Source of the DNA: Parus major
Lineage: Eukaryota > Chordata > Aves > Passeriformes > Paridae
Length of the DNA stretch: 64,000 nt
Assembly: GCF_001522545.3 (NCBI RefSeq)
Contig: NC_031769.1
Span: forward strand, 11,829,888 to 11,893,887
Reading direction: 5' to 3'
Below the pieces are notes generated by a model, which saw nothing but the letters and a program-made list of their open reading frames with translations, made no database searches and was not told where the DNA came from. Positions 50,201 through 62,351 of the stretch are shown here, one piece after another. Position 1 is the first letter of the stretch. The number at the start of each line of letters is the position of its first letter. Position numbers and translations under genes: made by a program.

Positions 50201-53200
50201 CTTCAAATGCATTTGTGACAATTGCAGAGGGTGTCACTGGACATCATATTTTCTATGACTGCAAGAAATTTTGAACAGCTAAGTAAATATTTGTCTGAGT
50301 AATGCTGAATGTTTCTTTTCCATATCCTGTACAAATGGTCATTTTCTCAGTCATTCTCACTGTACTAATGATTTTTAATTGTATAATAACGATTAGGAAA
50401 CAGAGATCTAAGAAGAAATTTGTGCTGTGGATTTATCCTGAGAATACCCATCATGATTCTCTTAAGTGTTTATATTGGCAGTCATTTAGTTCTCATAATT
50501 ATTGCAGTACTAATAAATAAAATGAGAAAATATTTTTAAGCACCAGCTTTTTCCGTGTTTCAGTCCAGGCATATTTAAACACCACACCTTCAACATCTTA
50601 TTTCATTATCTTAGCTAGAGTGAACATGAAAAAAGAGTGATATATGTAAGAGTCAAGAGGAATTCAGGGTATTTACAATCTGAACAAGAATTAAAAAAAA
50701 AATAAATTGCTGAGCAGTATCATGGTTTATACTTTTTTTGGGAAGTCACTAACTTACCTCCCCCAGGGTCCCCTTATAATCAGCAGAGAGATATAAGTAA
50801 TTTTAGGCCATAATCCAATTGGTCTACTTTATTTGCCTCCTTAAAATGAACTAAATAGCATCCTGGTCTTTAATGACTATTGTTTTTACAATGCTCAGAT
50901 TTCCGCTGATTTAAAAGGCTCAGGAAGAAGCCGATAAAAGTTTAAATTAATCAAATGTCAGTCAAATTACTGAAACCAGCTTTGTTTTATCTTACTGTAT
51001 TAAATGGCAGATATAAGAACATAGATTTGCAAATTGATGAATCCTTCTCACTAACTTTAGTCAATTAAAATTAGCTTTCAGAAGACAATTGATTCCAACA
51101 TCTTATCCATGTAATTTCATCCCTGGCACTATGGGGGCGAATGTTCTTTTTCATTGAATGTAGTGGGGGATAAGTTATTCATTTAGACTTAGACAAATAA
51201 AAATCTGGTGGTTAAAATTAAGCACATAAGCAAGAAACTTCCTTCAGGTATTAACTTTAAAAATACCTTTATGAAGATTTGAGCTATGATGATCAGTCAA
51301 AGAAATTGCCTTTGAAGAGGTGATAAACGACTTGAGGAACAAAGGTCACATTATTTGACAGTAATATTGGTGATTTTAAGTACAAAGTGCTCAAATGGAA
51401 GGTTAGGATATTCACACCTTTGATTTATTAGGGTCAGTCAGCCTCTGAGGTCAGTGGAAACATGAGGTGATACAGCACAAATGGAATTAAGTGATGAAGT
51501 AACTTGTATGCAGTATCAGAGCTGCAATGATATACTCTGGCATGGATCATCTTTTTTCTTTGCTCTCCTTCAATACAGCTTTTTTCCAGTCATGTTATAT
51601 ATATAAATACATACCTCCAGTCTCCATCCCATATTCTTGGCCAGCAGCAATGATTTCTTACTAGATTCAAACTCAGGTCCCTGGATTTGGAATACAGTTT
51701 TCACCTTTAACACCTTTCTGTATCAGGTGAGTAATGTTTCTGTATAATATCAGGAAAAGAAGCAAAGGGCCTTTTTTTTGAAGCTGGGCTGGGATGACTC
51801 TTCTGGTTCATACAATACCAATGTAGCACAAATAAGAAAAACAGCTCATTTAAGCAAAGGACATTTCAACACTGCTCAATGCTCTTTAGCTTTTTGGTAC
51901 AACTATTTGTGCCAAATGATAATGATATTGGGAAAATATTCTGGTGCATTTCAAAGTTTCTGTTAAGTAATTGTGTCCTCTGTATAGTAATTTCTACACT
52001 GAGAAGTTTTCATAAGAAACCATTTCCATATGAAATTAATAAAAACCATCTCCCTTTTGTAGATTGATGTAGATTTACGTGTCTTCTATTAGGAAATTCC
52101 TAACTCGTTTCATCTAGGCAAACATGCTCAAAATTAACTGCAGACTCAGTTAAGGAAATGTTTGCAATAATTCTTAGTATTTTCAAATCCTGTTTTGATG
52201 CCCTGCAAGTTCATGAGTTAGAAATTGCTACAATTTAATAAGGAAATTCTTGTAGTTGTCCAAATGCTTGTTTCTGTTATGTAAATAACAATGAAACAAA
52301 TTGTATTCTCTTGCTATTCAAATCAGGGAATGCTAGACCCACTGTAAACATGTATTTACAGAAGAAACAGCAACAAAATGGGAAATAAATAGTCTGCTGG
52401 TATGTTTGTGGCACTTTTTACAAGAAAACTGAATGTTCAGAAAAGAGATTTACTTTGATTTATATTTCTGAACTGATTTTTATATTATTTCATAACTATA
52501 AAAATACATTTATGGAGTAAAATCATCATAGTAACTTTCAATTTCATGGAAAGTCAGGAAAAGAATATTTACTAGTGTGTATCAAGTAAAAACATATACT
52601 CTGTGGAATTGGCTAAATAATAGCTATTGTATACCAAATAAAAACTTTCACAAACTGTAGTTAGACAGTCCCTATTCACTTCCAGATCTGCAAAGTGGAC
52701 TGGAATTATTATTGTTACTGATGTAGACTATTTTGATGGAAATAAGTATATTTAGCATATTTTCCCATAAATCTATTAACTATTTACAGACAAATGCTAT
52801 ATAGAGAAATTTTTTATAAATATACCTCCTTTCCAATGTAAACCCTCAAACTTCGCATTCCAAAATTTTGTTGCTGTACCCAAGTGTGCTGAGAAAGTTG
52901 CAGATGTGTTTTTCGTGCCTCAACTCCTCTTTGGGGAGAGTTTGTGTGTGTTTGTTACCACATCACCTGGTGCAGTGGAACCTTGGTCTGGAGCATACTG
53001 AAAGTGTTGTCCAGTTATGGAGAATGTCCATATTTGAAGAAATTTGGAATAAGTAATTAAATCTTCAGGAAAACTCTACTGCGGCATACAGACTTACAAA
53101 TTTTGGTTGTTTCTTTGGGAAAACAACACTGTTTACATTATTTTTGTTTTGCTTTGTTTCTTCACAGACATGGATCTCACTGAAGATGGCAAAGGCTTTT

Positions 53201-56096
53201 GTGAATGTTTTCAGTCTGAATTAATCATGGTAATGATGGTAAAAATTAAAGCTACACAGCAATCTTTTCTTACACGAGAGAGACTGAAATTTTTTCTAAG
53301 CATTCTACTTATTTTTTTTTTGTAAAGTACAGTTTGTTGAAAACAGAAGATGAAACACCTCGTTTGGGGCAAACTTTCAGAGAATTCTGTCTGTCACTGG
53401 CAACTTCCTGGAGGCTGATTACAACATAGCAGCCCTTGGACTTTTCAGATGTCGTTTCAATACAATAAGGAGTATAAAGGCCCTTGAAGTGTTGGTGGGA
53501 CTTCAGGGAGTTTGGGATTCTGATGGTGCTCGGTCTTTTCAGTGATGAGGTCAGCCTTTAAAGTTTTTGCCCTAGACCCAAGCTTCAGAGGTTTGCACTT
53601 GGGGAATAAGGTTACAGTACTTTCATTAAAGGGCTTCTTAAGCTTTGTGGTTAGCTATTTGCACAACCTGGAGTGTTGGCAGATAGTGGCAGAAAAGAAG
53701 ATCTAGGAACAGTGCAAGTTCCCTAAGAGTAAAGTCAGTGATAGCTCTATTTTTGCAGTAAATAACAATAGAAGCATTAATTTTTTTGTCTGAAAAAAAT
53801 ATTGAGCTGATGCAAATGAACAGTGGCAGCTTTTGGGACCTTAATGCATAATGTTCTGCGGCAATGATAGTCTTTTAATTGACTTTAGAAGAACTTTAAT
53901 TAAGACTTCAAATGTTATTTCAAATAACCTGCTAGATCATAATACTTTGTCTCATTCAAAACATCTCATTACTTGTCAAATGTCATTACTAAATGGGAAG
54001 GGAGACACCTCTCAAAAGAATGCTAATCTACAGTTCATGTCAATGGTATCTGTTTCTGATTTTCTTCTGCTATCTTCACACTTTGCATGAAATTATAATA
54101 TTCTTGTGAGTTTTTATAAAAATATCACAACTCTGAAATATGACACTAAGAAATATCCCTTTTTTTGCTTTAGAGAACACATTCAGAGAGTAATTATTGT
54201 CCTATCCTTCATCTAAAACCATTTGTAAGCATGTACCTACACAGAAACGTGGTTATCTGGAGCTAGATCCACCATGAGACTTAAACAAGAAGTGCTTTTT
54301 TAAGTGCCTTACAGCATGCACTTCTTTCTTCAAACATCACTTGAATTTACATTGGTATGAAATAATAAATAATCACTGGCTGCCAAAATGAGGGGAGAGG
54401 GAAAGAATGTAGCCAGAAGAGGCAGAAAGTATGCAACTATATAACCTAAGGGTAAGTTATTAGCAAGATGAAATGTTCAGATCCTTGTAGCAATGAACAT
54501 TTAATCTGGTATATGGTGTGGAAAAAATCCAGCAAGAGACACTTCAGGAGTAGAAGAGCATGAATTAATTCATACTTTACAGATTAAATTGCTAGTCTAA
54601 GACATCTGAAACTCAGACTCAAATTGCTATCTTGAGGTTGGTGAAATGAGGTTTGGAAGTGCAGGACAATTTTGAAATTCCTCCTTAGTGATTTCTGTTC
54701 CTCCTGTCAACAATTAAACACCCTGAAGTGTGAAGGGGCAGGCAGGTGGTCTTTTTGTTTTCTGTGAGAAAGATCAACTTGCTCAAGTTCCCAATGGAAG
54801 CAAAAGTTCATAACTGATGTCCCCAAACAAAGAAAGGTGCTAGCATTAACCTTCATCTTCCCTTCAGAGCTCCCCTTCATCTGTGAAGAAAAAAGATTTG
54901 GGGAATTCAAAGCTGTTGACACAAATAACAGTTTGGAAATCCTTCTTTGAGACTTGCAAGAGGCTTCCTTCACTGGAGTGAGTCCTTTAATTCAGTTTTG
55001 CCTCTGGATTCTGAAGGACAGATTGTTCAGTCTCTGAATTTAGCACTTTTCAGAACAGTACTGGGCAGTAACTTCTCATAATCTTACTATATTGTAAATA
55101 CACAATGTTCTTGAAAAACAAACTTCTGTTCTAGTGCCTTTGTACTTTGAAAACGTTGGTTTATATTACCATGGGATACTTTAAAGGCAATACTAGGGGT
55201 ATAAAAATCTGTACATTTTTATTTTGTTTTGTTAATCTGTAATCTATATATTTCTGATTTTAAAATTGTGTCTGGGGAGAAAAAAAAAAGTTTGCCTTTG
55301 CAAGAAATAATCCCCTCATGAATTATTGACTCGCCTTACTGCATGAAAGCAAGAATCTCAAGGTTTTTGCAGGGGTATTACTCAGAAATTAGGAACTTTG
55401 CCAAAGGCTGGGATAAACTAAAGAATGCAACTATAAATCTCCAGGGTCAAGTACAGGGAGTGTTTTATTTTGAACATGATTCAGACAATCTCTCAGTGTG
55501 TTTCTTTGTTCTTCAGCTCTTTAAAGCCCAGTCTATCAGTAATTCAAAATATGTGCCTAATGTGCACTTGCACCCTCTGTATTCGGAAGGTGTAACATAA
55601 TAGATTTTCTTAGCTGTTTGAACTGTTGATACTCTTAAGCAAACAATAAAAGTTCACATCCTTGCTCTTGCGTAGAACAACTGTTAGGTGTTAAATTGCC
55701 CTCAGACATTTTTGCCTTAGCAACACAATTAGTAGTCCAGTTTTTTGTCCCTCTAGTAAAAGATGTTCTTTACTCTGGAGAGATATAGGCAGAGATGTTG
55801 CCAATATTCCTCCTCTCACTTGCATATGCATTTTGATAATGCAAGAAGTCAAGTAGGAGTGTAGAAAAAAGAGCACTTGCAAAGTTATTAATGCTTTACT
55901 TTCAGAGGGAGGTATAGATCTGGCACTCTTCTTCATTCCCCACAGCACAAGTGACACACCTGGATTTCATAATAAGCTTCTAGCAGTCTCCCAAAAGGGG
56001 AAATCAAGAATTGATTGTATCACGCTTCATGCATATACTACTGGGAACTCTGTTATACTACCAAAAGCTACAGGATGAGGTTTAAGTCAAAAATCC
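47217..56096. other. Long AT-rich single-copy stretch, no supported gene
   Basis: No repeat family is recognised. An A/T-rich stretch without G lies near 49436-49500. A 117-codon + frame (49905-50258) begins with a hydrophobic segment but has no recognised domain. A splice-like segment sits at 53168-53229 (acceptor TTTGTTTCTTCACAG, donor ATG|GTAATG), too short to call. The part 50780-51130 is dense in homeodomain- and SOX-like motifs and may be conserved non-coding DNA. Confidence 0.5.
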
Positions 56097-56104
56097 AACA
56101 CATG
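56097..56104. repeat. Target-site duplication of the SINE, left copy
   Basis: AACACATG, identical to 56241-56248, directly abuts the CR1-like tail of the SINE. Confidence 0.75.
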
Positions 56105-56240
56105 GAATCACAGAATCAGAGAATATTCTGCCTTGGAAGCAAAATCCAAGGATCCACAAGGATCACTGAGTCCAGCTCCTGAAAAATGGGCCATATGGAG
56201 TTCAAACCCATGATCCTGGAGTTATTAACACCATTCTCTA
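56105..56240 (-). mobile_element. tRNA-Ile/CR1 composite SINE (TguSINE1-like), 5'-truncated
   Basis: Read on the minus strand, 56240-56187 matches the 3' part of a tRNA-Ile: the anticodon-loop region GTGTTAATAACTCC (AAU anticodon context), a variable region, a decayed T-loop/B-box GGTTTGAACTCC, and the acceptor end ATATGGCCCA. The rest (56186-56105) is a CR1-like 3' tail ending in ATTCTCTGATTCTGTGATTC, the octamer-type terminus recognised by CR1 reverse transcriptase. This tRNA-Ile head plus CR1 tail is the architecture described for the zebra finch SINE TguSINE1. The tRNA D-arm and A-box are missing, so the copy is 5'-truncated and cannot be transcribed by Pol III. Flanking 8-bp repeats mark the insertion. 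It is not a tRNA gene. Confidence 0.85.
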
Positions 56241-56248
56241 AACACATG
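56241..56248. repeat. Target-site duplication of the SINE, right copy
   Basis: AACACATG, identical to 56097-56104, abuts the truncated tRNA-derived end of the SINE and fixes its 5' boundary. Confidence 0.75.
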
Positions 56249-56383
56249 AAGCAGTCTAAGTACTTACTGGTTCTTATATAGTGCTTGTAGAAAACTCCAC
56301 AAAATAGAAATAATCAGTTCTCTTTTATGTCCAAGACTTCATGCAACATCAACATATTTAATTCAAATCATGTCCATGTTAGG

Positions 56384-56416
56384 ATAATAGTAATAATAAT
56401 AATAATAATAGTAATA
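56384..56416. repeat. (AAT)n microsatellite
   Basis: About ten AAT/TAA units with two single-base interruptions (TAG units), 136 bp from the SINE. Ordinary trinucleotide slippage. Confidence 0.88.
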
Positions 56417-59400
56417 TAGCAAGCGAGGAAAATGTACACATTTGTGAGTAAAACTGATGCAGATTCAATCTTTGCTTACATGTGTGCTAAGGTACAGACA
56501 GAATTTGATCTACTGAATATTTCATTAAAGTGTTGACAGCTAAGCATCTGAGATACAACTGCTGAGATTATATATGAAACATGCCAACAAAGACTAAATA
56601 ACAGACTACTCAATCTTTTTCCTCTATTTTCAGTCTCTTTGTGTCTCTCTCTCTCATTTTAACTGCATACAGTGTAAAAACTGGCTCACACATGTTCTTG
56701 CAAAAAGCAAAGTTGAGATTCTGGTTGCTCTGTGAGATTGTGGCAGCCATTATTCACACAGAACTGCCTCTGTAGTAAAGAAAAAGCCCTGAATCATACA
56801 CTCAAACACAAATAAATCATTCCATGTGAAAACTAACTCCAAGGGCCTTTATTTGACCTAATGACTTCTTTCTAGCTTTAAAAGATCCCATATAAGAAAT
56901 AACAATCTATAGAGTGAAACACAATCTCTGGAGACAAAGTGAGCAGCTGCACTCACCAGAATCATGAACTTGCAAGAATTGTTGTTTAACATCTTGCAAA
57001 CAACTGGTCAGTCCATTTAAGCATGATAATAATAAGCAAAGAAAGTTTTAATGAACATAAATAATTATTTTCCTTTAAATAGTTATTTAAACCTATGTTG
57101 CTATATTTTTCTATTTTAGCATATCATCCTACAGTAAGTATAACAAAAAGAGGAATTAGACTTTGTTCATATATTTTATAAATTAGGACTAGTGTGTTTA
57201 TGATTAATTAATAGGAAAAGGGATGCATTTGCAACCAAATATTTCTACAATGAATAATTTATCTAAGTTTACTTTTAGCATATTGGTAAAGCAGGCTTCA
57301 TTTCACATAGTGCACAGTAAAATATCTCTAAAGAAATTCATGAGACCAAAAAATTTCCAACATAAAAATCAATTGCTTGTTTCTGTTTAAAAGTTAAGTT
57401 AGAACTATATACAGTAGATTGTCTAGGAAGGATATAGGTTCTATTATTCCCAGGCAGAAAAAAATTGTTAATTTCCCTAGAAGCAAGTTCTTTGTGTTAA
57501 TTTATTCCTTCACATATTTCTCATTCCCATGAAAACACTTCTTTGTGAAAATGGAGAAAAATATACAGTAAATTAAACTTGGAGCAGTGATTTAAAGCAA
57601 CAGATATCCCGTAAAGGGGGGAAAAGATAAGTTATCTTAATTTATGAGCATTACAGTTGTGAGTCATGTCCTGTTATAATTATTATATTTATGAAGTCTA
57701 AATGACTGCTGAAATAAATAACAGATCTATAAAAATCCAAAATGTATGGTGAAAGTTCTACCTAAAAACCTTTTAAAACATACTAAGATCAAAGAAAAAT
57801 ATTTAATTTCGTTTAGTACGCTCAGCAATTTTGAATAGCAGAAGTGATGTATACAAATAAGCAATACTGATTTCACAAGAAATCTTAACTGTAGAGGTTA
57901 GAATTTAAAGTCATTATTCTCTAAAGTTCAAATAATTGGTGGTAATGTGTTGTCTCTGGATGATAGGACCTGAGGAGCTGATTAGAAGTGAGGTAGAAGG
58001 ATTGACGTGTCACTGTTCAGGGATGGGACAATATCACAAAAATAGGCAAGTGAAGTGAACTGTTTATGCATCTGACTGTTTATATAGCACAGAATATCTA
58101 AAACTCCTTACTATATGCCAGCCATAGAAACAATAGTTGAAAATTATTTTCCATCCAAACTTAGAAAAGCTGTTTTTACTCTAATGGCCTAATGTGAATT
58201 GACAGTGAAGTGTATCCCTGGAGAACCAAAGCACTGTGCTCTAATTGAAGTAAAGACAGTTCAATTCCATTTATACCAACATAAATGCCAGCTTATAGAT
58301 TTCAATAAGCAACAGGATTTTTTCAAGACTTCTGTAAGGGTTTTAATCAGAGCAGATGTAGATTTTGACAAGGTCTTCTCTTTTTCCTCTTATTTTTTTT
58401 CCTCTCCTTTTTTTTTCCCCTCTAATAAAAACACTGATAACATAATTGCTATATCATGTTTCATTACCTGAAAAGAGAAAATAGACTGCTCTGATCTGAA
58501 TTTGCTGCTAATATAGAATGCTAGAGCTTTGGCACACCTGTGTCTGAACCATACTTGTTCACCACTTCCAGAATTCAGCAGCAGAATTCTCTTTGAAGAG
58601 AACCACAGCCACTAGTTTGGTTTCTCACAACATTTGAAGATTGGCTGATTGGTTGTGTAGTTTTGATTTTATTACATGGTCTTCTCATTCTTTTTGTGTC
58701 AATTGCACTATAGTTTTGTAGATTGAAGTCTTCAGGTTTCCACTAAAGGGTAAACAAATGAGCTTTTACATGGCTGCATTGTGAACTGAACATGCAAATG
58801 CTGTGTTGGTGTATGGATTAAATAATTCAGAACATGAAGGAGGCAGGAAAACGTAAGACATTTTTTCCTAAGCTCATTATTTATGGCAAAGAAAAGATGA
58901 AAGAATTACACCAAACAAAAGCAATTTCCAAGCTGCTGTGCCATATATTTAAAAGATAAAGGTCCTTTTATACTTAAATTTCTCCCAATAGGTGTGATGA
59001 GGGCACCAGTTGGTAGCCCTGGGCTGACTACCAATACTGTCCAGGAAATTATTCTGCAAAGTGTGGAGGGTAGTAATGGTAATGACCCCCAGCACCAGCT
59101 GCAAGTTCAAGGGAGAAGGCTGATTCCTCGCTGTCTCCTTCCCTCATTTTTTGGCCTAGTGCTGGAATCAAATAATTAAAGTTTGACTTTCATGCAGGGC
59201 TCCTATGTCTGCAACATTTGCGTCACAGCATGCTGCGTTGTCAAACTCATAAGATAAGAAACTAAAGTCATGCTTGCTAAACAAACATTTTATTGTGTTG
59301 TTCATATGCAGGGAAGGTTATAATCTTGTAGCAAGTTCAGTTCAGTGGTAAGATGGGAGCAAAGTACAAGGTGTACTGCAGAAGTGAAAATTAGGGAACG

Positions 59401-60146
59401 TCTGTTGTCCTGTGTTTAGGCATTTACAGCCCAGCTTCTGTCTGGAAGGCAGAAGTTTGCACTCATTACATTGATAACATTTATATTGTGGGTGATAATA
59501 GGGGTGCTCAAATTGCCACAGCCTCTCCCTCTCCTTTTGATGCATGAGTTGGGCAAGAGATCATGGCTTCTGCAGGCCTTGGTAATCAGTTTTTGCTGGA
59601 AGAAACCTACTGCAATCCCTTTTACACTTCAGCACTCCTTGGCAAATGTCATTTTTTCCCCAGCCTCACACATGACCTGAGAGAGCTTTTGTCCATAGCT
59701 AAGTTTGCACCCATGAAAAATGCAAATCTGAATGATGCATCAGAGTCATCTTACAGGTCAAGGGCTCACTTCCTTACAGTACAGTCCTATACTACTTGGA
59801 ATAAACCTCTCAAAAAGTATTTTCTAAAAATGTTTCAAGAAGTCATTCACAGATTTGCCCTCACAGATGCAAAATCCTGACAATATGGAGTCATTCTCAG
59901 GCTTTTTCTTGCAAAGAAACTGATGCAATTTGATATTCTCATAGAGGAAGCTCAACAGGCCTTGGACTCAGCTCAGCTCAATATGTAAATTGATGTATTT
60001 TTTGTGGATTCGCTGTAGTCATGCTGCTTTACATCATTTGGCCTTGCTAATACAGTTGTCCTTTTATTTGTATCCACTGAGGTGCCCAGCATGAGAATTT
60101 CAGTGTTTTAAAACTTTATTTTTAATTATGCCTTTAAGGTTTTCAG

Positions 60147-60200
60147 TTTAGTTTTTTTTTGTTTTTCTTGGTCTTTTTGTTTGTTTTTTTTTTTTTTTTC
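60147..60200. repeat. T-rich low-complexity tract
   Basis: T blocks separated by G or C, ending in 17 uninterrupted T residues (60184-60200). Complementary in type to the A/C tracts elsewhere. Confidence 0.85.
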
Positions 60201-61667
60201 CCACTAGGAAAAGTTACATTTCACAGATTGCTTTTTTCTGTTTGTTTATTTCAATAAGGGAGTAATTTCTGAAGTATACAAAAATAAATACAAATGCATA
60301 AAGAAGGGCATATTTTTCCAACTTCACGTCTTAAAAACAGATGAAAATATTTTTCTTTCTCTTCTAACCTTCTATAAAGAATATGTTTGAGCTCAACAAG
60401 GTAAGGAAACTTAGCTGAAAAGGGCACATTTTCATAAACTTATGAACAAATGAAAGTGGAAGGATAGGGAAAAATGTTATATGCATAATATTTGTATAAC
60501 TATTGATGCCATAAATGCCATTATACTTCCACTAGATATGATTTCAAACATTAGCTACTGGCCTGCTGGGTTAAATATTTATTTTCTAGGAGTCCCATCT
60601 GTTTCAAGCTACCAGCCAAAAGAACTAAATAATAAAATGTACAATATACACAGTTACAAGGTACAGAACAATATTTTTCAGGATGTTTGCACTTCTGTTA
60701 ACAAGAACAGATAAACAGACCCACCACTGGCCAATAAGCTTTTTACTGGTGGAAATTTTATCCAATAATTTTCTATCTGTTTTGTGGTGTTAAAGAGTGC
60801 TATAAAAACTATCTTTCACATTGCCAATTTTCAAATGTCCTTGTGGATTTTAGCACTCCCTTTCTTGTTGTGATTAAGGTGTTGCAGTAAATAATAAATG
60901 ACAATGTTGGGAGGGGTGAGGGAGGAGGAAGTGAAACTATAGCTTGAAAACCGAAGGTATACTTCTGTCTCCTCTGTAATGAAATAACATTTTCTTATTT
61001 CACATAAACAGAGCAGAACTTCCTTAGTAATAAAAGTTTACATTGAATCCAAGAATCTCTTACATAAGAAAAAATGTTGTGTTCACTCTCTTTTTTTGGG
61101 TTTTAGTTTTGATACTACCTAGATCATGGTTTCCACCTAATGATTTGCAGTCTATAAATACCACAATATTTCAGCTCTTTCAGAGGACCACTTTTCTGCA
61201 ATTATGCATGTGAATCTTAAGCCAGTGACTCTCTGAGACGGAGCTATGGCTGTAACCTGTATGTAGAACAAATGGAAGGCTACATACATGCAGTTTTTAT
61301 CCTTATATTCTTGACAGGCTGGAAAATGTTATTTAAATCAAAGGGCAAAACAGTGCTCCAAAGGAAATTTATTTGCATTTACACATACAGCCATGCAATG
61401 CCCTTTTTTACACAGCTACAATTTCAAGATATAACAAAACCAAAAAGACCTTTTGAAAGAAAAATCTCTGAATAGATAGACTGCTTAGAGTTTAGAAATT
61501 GTGAGTAAAATGTAATTTATATTATGATGTATGAAGACAATTTCTTTTCAGAATACATAACCTCAATGCAATGTAAGAAAGAAATAAACTATAGTTTATA
61601 GTGATGCAAAAAGAGAATATTGTATTTCATTTATCTTTTTTCTTCAAAGAATGTTTTCCAATTTTGA

Positions 61668-61985
61668 CTACTTTCCTGCTTTATCAACATCATTTAAAGA
61701 CCTCTGCTTTAGCAATTTTGAGTCACAGTCACAAGCTGAGCCGTCTGCAGTGCTTTGGCAGTGACACAGTGTCTGGGTTTCCGTAGTGATGCACCAAACA
61801 GATTGGTTTTCCTCCTCCTGCACATCCTTCTGATGGCATTCCTGTAGTGTGGGAGGAGGCTGAGCTCCACTCACACACTCACACGTGTGGCCTCCTGGGC
61901 TTTCTCCTGACGGGCTTTCCAGCAGATGAACATTTGTAGCCTCAAGGCCACTCTGCAGCCTTCTAGTAAGCAGGCAGGGCATCAC
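61668..61985 (-). other. Cysteine-rich open frame in a GC-richer patch, unassigned
   Basis: A 105-codon minus-strand frame in a patch with more CpG than its surroundings. The product has CEC, CHC and CDC pairs and about ten cysteines, most in the central and C-terminal part, and starts at an ordinary ATG without a signal peptide. I recognise no family. It sits beside the purine hexamer array. It could be an exon of an unknown transcript, but chance in GC-richer DNA is as likely. Confidence 0.2.
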
Positions 61986-62061
61986 AGCTCAGGCTTTGTT
62001 TGTTCCTCCTACTGATGTGTGGGGTTGGGTTTTATCCTGTGGAGCTGAGAATTGCTCTTTG

Positions 62062-62351
62062 GAAAAGAAGGAAGGAGGTAGGAGGGAAGGGGGAAAGGAA
62101 AAGATAAAGGAAAAGAAGAAAAGAAAAAGGAGAAGGAAAAGGAGAATGAGAAAAAAAGGAAAAGGAAAAGGAAAAGGAAAAGGAAAAGGAAAAGGAAAAG
62201 GAAAAGGAAAAGAAAAAAAAATAAAAATGAAAAAGAAAAAGAAAAAGAAAAAGAAAGAAAAAGAAAAAGAAAAAGAAAAAGAAAAAGAAAAAGAAAAAGA
62301 AAAAGAAAAAGAAAAAGAAAAAGAAAAAGAAAAAGAAAAAGAAAAAGAAAA
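62062..62351 (+). repeat. Compound purine hexanucleotide array, (GGAAAA)n then (GAAAAA)n
   Basis: A purine-rich stretch of nearly 300 bases. An irregular G/A-rich leader (62062-62157) is followed by about nine GGAAAA units (62158-62211), a short T-containing bridge, then about 20 GAAAAA units in an uninterrupted purine run of 123 bases (62229-62351), with one shortened unit near 62254. Because the period is six, several frames stay open on both strands, giving artificial K/E- and F/S/L-rich products. The array can form triplex DNA and is probably length-polymorphic. Confidence 0.95.

Larger units (their letters stand above)
56249..61660. other. AT-rich single-copy DNA with simple repeats, no gene seen
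   Basis: No repeat family beyond short simple repeats. A bulged hairpin lies at 59007-59039 (CAGTTGGTAG with CTACCAATACTG). A 105-codon + frame at 59563-59880 has no recognised domain. Confidence 0.5.

Noticed and set aside
49905..50258. A 117-codon + frame with a signal-peptide-like start
   Set aside because: A hydrophobic N-terminus is common in T-rich DNA; nothing else supports a gene.
56187..56240. A possible tRNA-Ile gene
   Set aside because: Only the 3' part of the tRNA is present, it is mutated, and it is fused to a CR1-like tail inside a target-site duplication: a SINE.
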